Positions 5,418 to 7,383 of a DNA stretch of 7,383 nucleotides are shown here, in pieces. Source of the stretch: Nitrospinota bacterium (GTDB lineage Bacteria; Nitrospinota; Nitrospinia; UBA9942). The notes under the pieces are model-generated. The model did not search any database and was not told the origin of the DNA. It was given only the letters and a program-made list of their open reading frames with translations. The translations under genes and the position numbers were made by a program. Numbering within the stretch: the first letter of the stretch is position 1; every line of letters starts with the position of its first letter. The DNA lies in the NCBI GenBank assembly GCA_016200365.1, contig JACQEW010000156.1:1-7383 (forward strand), in the 5' to 3' direction.

Positions 5418-5480
5418 CTCCTCTCCCCTCTTGGAAGAAGAGGGTTAGCCCCTGAATGTTTTTATCAGGGGGTGAGGGGT
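5418..5480. repeat. CTCTCCCC / GGTGAGGGG hairpin repeat, copy A
   Basis: Two hairpins stand in a row: CCCTCTT (5426-5432) with AAGAGGG (5438-5444), and CCCCTGA (5449-5455) with TCAGGGG (5465-5471). The outer words CTCTCCCC and GGTGAGGGG are shared, in the same order and orientation, with copy B at 6880-6928; copy A carries the extra second hairpin. No flanking direct repeat was seen around this copy. Confidence 0.65.
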
Positions 5481-5491
5481 TAAGCAAACTG

Positions 5492-5497
5492 TATAAT
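5492..5497 (+). promoter_or_regulatory. Isolated TATAAT, weak promoter candidate
   Basis: A perfect -10 hexamer preceded by TG without the usual spacer base. No -35 was recognised upstream, where the CTCTCCCC repeat lies. If active, it would give a leader of about 145 nt for the downstream gene. Confidence 0.25.
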
Positions 5498-5542
5498 TCT
5501 ATAAATGAAAGGAGGTGGTGGGTTAGTAACCATGAAATTGTT

Positions 5543-5556
5543 GTAGGGTAAGGTTC
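5543..5556. repeat. Truncated REP unit beside REPIN-like element 2
   Basis: GTAGGGTAAGG at 5543-5553 matches the opening GTAGGGCAAGG of the complete unit that starts 15 bases later at 5558, with one base changed. The hairpin half is missing, so it reads as a partial tandem copy. Confidence 0.5.
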
Positions 5557-5557
5557 T

Positions 5558-5608
5558 GTAGGGCAAGGCTTTAGCCTTGCATTAAGCAACCCTAAAGGGT
5601 TGCCCTAC
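5558..5608. repeat. REPIN-like element 2 (two inverted REP units)
   Basis: It opens GTAG and closes CTAC. Unit one is GCAAGGC (5563-5569), TTTA, GCCTTGC (5574-5580). Unit two is GCAACCC (5586-5592), TAAA, GGGTTGC (5597-5603). Both stems are perfect although their sequences differ, so paired changes have preserved the fold. It closely resembles element 1 at 2270-2319. It lies 38 bp before the cytochrome-porin start codon, within its likely 5' leader. Confidence 0.8.
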
Positions 5609-5646
5609 AAGATAGATTGTTTTTTTAAAATTTGAGGAGGTAAAAG

Positions 5647-6876
5647 ATGAAAGGAAGAAATATAGCAGCTTTATTAGTTATCGCAGCCGTTGCTTTCGTA
5701 GGCTCGATGTTTATAGCGAAAGATGCATCGGCAGTTCCAGGTTTTGCAAGGCAGACAGGTCATTCCTGCACGACCTGCCATTATCAGAGTTTCCCATCAT
5801 TAAATTCCTTTGGCAGGGCATTTAAGGCAGGCGGTTATACACAGATTGGGGGCCAGAAGAAGATAGAGGATGAAGGTTTATCCATCCCTGATGTTCTTAA
5901 TCTGTCTCTTGTAGTTAAGCTAAGATACCAGTCAACAAACGGAGATACTAAGGCAGGGACAGACAGGGGTGCAATACAGATTCCTGATGAGGCAGCAATA
6001 ATGGCTGGTGGTCGTGGTGGAGAACATATTGGATTTTTGCTGGAGAGAGGACTGAAGGAGTCGGGAGGTTTTGATAATTTTAAGCTAATATTCCCCTTCG
6101 ATATGGGTGGGACCACCATAGCCGTAGGTGCATTCACAACAGCAGATCAGGGACCAGCCTATGGATTTGAGACTTTAAATACAGGTGCAATAAAGATACA
6201 TAAACCTTATGGTGAAGGTGTAGCAACTTCTGCACAACAGTATACCGGTCTTAATGGTCCAGCAGCCACCGGTATTGTTCTCTATGGCGCCAGTGATATG
6301 TTCTTTATAAATGCCTCACTTTGGGGACCAAGTCATTCCGATGATATTCCCTCTGGTCTTAATCTCGCACAGTATATTCGTGCAGCAGTAACACCCAATC
6401 TTGGAGGCTGGGATACGGCAATAGGTGCACAACTCTATACAGGTGAGACAAAATTGGGTGAAGCAGCTTCTGCTACTTATGTAGTTCAGGGAACAGCATT
6501 TGATCTCCAGTTGCTGGGTGAGGTTGGAGGTATGAATCTTGGAGTCTATGCAACCTATGCTACAGTACCTAAGGCAGGGACTGACGGTAAAACATATGCC
6601 ATTGCATCAGCTACAGGTGACAAGAGTGCAACGAGCATAGCTGTAAATCTTGGTGTTATCCCGAATAAGGCATCTGTAGGATTTGTTTACCTTACGGGTA
6701 AAAAGGGGGCTACATCTAAGGATGTTGAAACCAGGACTTTGATTACAGGTGTGTATGATATAACTCAGAATGCCAAGTTACAGTTAGATTATGCATTATT
6801 GGGTGGCGATGCGGACCAAAAGACAGCATATGGGTATACCAATAAGACAACTCTGATGTTATTCTCCGCATTCTAA
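5647..6876 (+). CDS. Secreted monoheme cytochrome-porin, Cyc2-like
   Basis: The 409-residue product starts with a Sec signal peptide (basic MKGR, hydrophobic core 7-24, cleavage likely after DASA at residue 29). The mature protein begins VPGFARQTGHSCTTCH, with one heme c site Cys41-x-x-Cys44-His45 and then FPSLNSFGRAFKAGGYT. This N-terminal pattern (FARQTG, CxxCH, FGRxFKxxGY) is typical of Cyc2-type outer-membrane cytochromes, in which a small heme domain is fused to a beta-barrel. The remaining ~330 residues show short alternating hydrophobic strands with Gly, Tyr and Asp/Asn turns, and the protein ends in Phe (LMLFSAF), as outer-membrane barrels do. It is shorter than the best-known Cyc2 proteins. 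Cyc2 takes electrons from extracellular Fe(II), but whether this relative does so is inference. The Shine-Dalgarno GAGGAGGT (5634-5641) fixes the start. It appears to be transcribed alone and ends at the terminator at 7013-7047. Confidence 0.8.
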   Translation: MKGRNIAALLVIAAVAFVGSMFIAKDASAVPGFARQTGHSCTTCHYQSFPSLNSFGRAFKAGGYTQIGGQKKIEDEGLSIPDVLNLSLVVKLRYQSTNGDTKAGTDRGAIQIPDEAAIMAGGRGGEHIGFLLERGLKESGGFDNFKLIFPFDMGGTTIAVGAFTTADQGPAYGFETLNTGAIKIHKPYGEGVATSAQQYTGLNGPAATGIVLYGASDMFFINASLWGPSHSDDIPSGLNLAQYIRAAVTPNLGGWDTAIGAQLYTGETKLGEAASATYVVQGTAFDLQLLGEVGGMNLGVYATYATVPKAGTDGKTYAIASATGDKSATSIAVNLGVIPNKASVGFVYLTGKKGATSKDVETRTLITGVYDITQNAKLQLDYALLGGDADQKTAYGYTNKTTLMLFSAF

Positions 6877-6940
6877 TTTCCTTTATCCTCCCTCTCCCCT
6901 ATGGGGAGAGGGCAGGGTGAGGGGGGAAGCATTCTAATTT
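6868..6940. repeat. 12-bp direct repeat flanking the copy B hairpin element
   Basis: GCATTCTAATTT occurs at 6868-6879, where it includes the last Phe codon and the TAA stop of the cytochrome-porin gene, and again identically at 6929-6940. The 49 bases between (6880-6928) are the CTCTCCCC hairpin element. The layout is that of a target-site duplication around an inserted sequence. Confidence 0.8.
6880..6928. repeat. CTCTCCCC / GGTGAGGGG hairpin repeat, copy B
   Basis: CCCTCTCCCC (6890-6899) pairs perfectly over 10 bp with GGGGAGAGGG (6903-6912) around a TAT loop, followed by CAGGGTGAGGGG. It is related to copy A at 5418-5480 in the same orientation. It lies directly after the cytochrome-porin stop codon, inside the 12-bp direct repeat. 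Confidence 0.75.
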
Positions 6941-6943
6941 AAG

Positions 6944-6996
6944 GTAGCCGCAACCTTTATGGTTGCGTAGTTTCGCAGGCTAAAGCCTGCGGCTAC
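6944..6996. repeat. REPIN-like element 3, second sequence subtype
   Basis: It opens GTAG and closes CTAC, and the outer palindrome extends to AGGTAGCC...GGCTACCT (6942-6998). Unit one folds as CGCAACC (6949-6955), TTTAT, GGTTGCG (6961-6967). Unit two folds as CGCAGGC (6974-6980), TAAA, GCCTGCG (6985-6991). It has the same GTAG-head design as elements 1 and 2, but CCGC follows the head instead of GGGC, marking a separate subtype. It lies between the copy B hairpin and the terminator. Confidence 0.75.
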
Positions 6997-7012
6997 CTAC
7001 TATGATTCAAGG

Positions 7013-7047
7013 AAAGGGGAGGGTTTTTCAAACCCTCCCCTTTTTTT
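7013..7047 (+). terminator. Strong intrinsic terminator
   Basis: AAAGGGGAGGGTTT (7013-7026) pairs over 14 bp with AAACCCTCCCCTTT (7030-7043) around a 3-base loop. Its GC-rich core is followed by T7 (7041-7047). It ends transcription of the cytochrome-porin gene. With the A-run preceding the stem it could also work to some extent in the other direction. Confidence 0.9.
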
Positions 7048-7065
7048 GTTTTTAATTTGTTTTGA

Positions 7066-7094
7066 TTGACAGAAATAGGAAACTCTGCTATTTT
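7066..7094 (+). promoter_or_regulatory. Promoter for the small membrane-protein genes
   Basis: A perfect -35 TTGACA (7066-7071), a 17-bp spacer ending in the extended element TGC, then TATTTT (7089-7094, four of six bases). It lies just after the terminator and about 20 bp before the next start codon, so the transcript leader would be short. Confidence 0.55.
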
Positions 7095-7112
7095 TAAAAT
7101 AAAAGGGTACTG

Positions 7113-7325
7113 ATGAAATTCAGAGACCGAGAAAAGCAGCTTTTAGTTGATGTTTTTGTAAAAACAGCGGAATATGTATTATCTATAGTTGTATTAGGCT
7201 CGATTATTTCTGGACATTTCAGTATTGAGTTGTTCTTAATTGGAATTGGTATATTCATTTTTTTAGTAATAATAGCGATTTTTATATCTTCTAAGATAAA
7301 AGATAGTATGGAGGATAAAAAATGA
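7113..7325 (+). CDS. Small two-span membrane protein, family not recognised
   Basis: A 70-residue protein with a charged N-terminus (MKFRDREKQ), a hydrophobic segment at about 20-34, a short polar break (SGHFS, 33-37), a long hydrophobic segment at about 39-59, and a charged tail KIKDSMEDKK. This suggests two membrane spans with both ends on the same side, probably the cytoplasm. A modest ribosome binding site AAGGG (7103-7107) lies 5 nt before the ATG. The stop codon overlaps the start of the next gene in ATGA (7322-7325), which points to translational coupling. By hand count, 7141-7260 has 33 G or C in 120 bases, much lower than groEL, so the pair may have been acquired. I do not recognise the family and assign no function. 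Confidence 0.7.
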   Translation: MKFRDREKQLLVDVFVKTAEYVLSIVVLGSIISGHFSIELFLIGIGIFIFLVIIAIFISSKIKDSMEDKK

Positions 7326-7383
7326 GCAATGAACTCACATTTTTAATTTTTGGGATACTTCTTATTGGCTTTGCAGTTTTTAT
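7322..7383 (+). CDS. Start of a second small hydrophobic protein (cut by window end)
   Basis: The ATG at 7322 overlaps the previous stop codon and has a good ribosome binding site GGAGG at 7310-7314, 7 nt upstream, lying inside the previous gene. The 20 visible codons read MSNELTFLIFGILLIGFAVF, a short polar start followed by a hydrophobic segment likely to span the membrane. The remainder is outside the window. It is too short to place in a family; the tight coupling suggests that it acts with its upstream neighbour. Confidence 0.6.
   Translation, partial: MSNELTFLIFGILLIGFAVF

Larger units (their letters stand above)
5279..5646. other. Gene-free region rich in promoters and repeats upstream of the cytochrome-porin gene
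   Basis: These 368 bases hold no convincing gene. In order: a stem TTTGCTC (5291-5297)/GAGCAAA (5325-5331) with a 27-nt loop; an extended -10 TGC-TATAAT (5307-5315); AT-rich sequence; a consensus -35 with a candidate -10 (5369-5397); a CTCTCCCC-type hairpin repeat (5418-5480); a perfect TATAAT (5492-5497); a strong but unused Shine-Dalgarno (5508-5516); a truncated REP unit (5543-5556) and a complete REPIN-like element (5558-5608); and finally the ribosome binding site GAGGAGGT (5634-5641) of the next gene. Confidence 0.7.

Noticed and set aside
7322..7336. Copy of the CAATGAG palindrome unit at the right edge
   Set aside because: ATGAGCAATGA resembles the 2177 unit, but it forms the start of the coupled gene and no complementary arm is seen within the window; probably chance.

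Overview
The window is a stretch of bacterial chromosome with every recognisable gene on the + strand. It carries a groES-groEL chaperonin pair (154-2173), a flagellar stator cluster in the unusual order motB, small DUF3303-like gene, motA, motB (2346-5278), a gene for a secreted single-heme protein that looks like an outer-membrane cytochrome-porin of the Cyc2 type (5647-6876), and at the right edge a pair of very small membrane-protein genes, the second cut by the window (7113-7383). The organism is Gram-negative: it has MotB proteins with peptidoglycan-binding domains and a signal-peptide protein ending in a C-terminal Phe like an outer-membrane barrel. It is probably motile, with a possible iron-oxidising or extracellular electron transfer lifestyle. 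The moderate GC, the Cyc2-like protein and the style of the intergenic repeats suggest an uncultivated groundwater or sediment lineage (Nitrospirota- or Deltaproteobacteria-like); that placement is a low-confidence inference.

The genes are ordinary apart from the stator arrangement; the gaps between them are not. From the left edge to 4499, almost every intergenic gap holds an imperfect palindrome whose arms are built from a short tandem unit of 6-8 nt. The unit differs from gap to gap (CTTTGTG at the left edge, AGTGNA between groES and groEL, CAATGAG after groEL, AAAATGC after motB1, CACCAG on both sides of motA), but the architecture is the same. Several of these palindromes stop within a few bases of the next ribosome binding site or start codon. 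The three stator genes have no visible Shine-Dalgarno sequence, while the neighbouring genes have good ones.

Two further repeat families occupy other gaps. Three REPIN-like elements (2270-2319, 5558-5608, 6944-6996) consist of two inverted REP units, each with a GTAG head and a 7-bp hairpin; the hairpin arms vary but keep their pairing. Two CTCTCCCC/GGTGAGGGG hairpin elements lie at 5418-5480 and 6880-6928. The second is flanked by a 12-bp direct repeat covering the stop codon of the cytochrome-porin gene, which looks like a footprint of insertion.

Transcription probably starts upstream of groES (sigma-70-like site at 77-105; no CIRCE element seen), again in the 5279-5646 gap before the cytochrome-porin gene, and again at 7066-7094 before the small membrane-protein genes. 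A strong intrinsic terminator at 7013-7047 separates the last two units. Functionally, GroES/GroEL fold cytosolic proteins, MotA with one or both MotB paralogs forms the stator driving flagellar rotation, and the heme protein probably carries electrons across the outer membrane.
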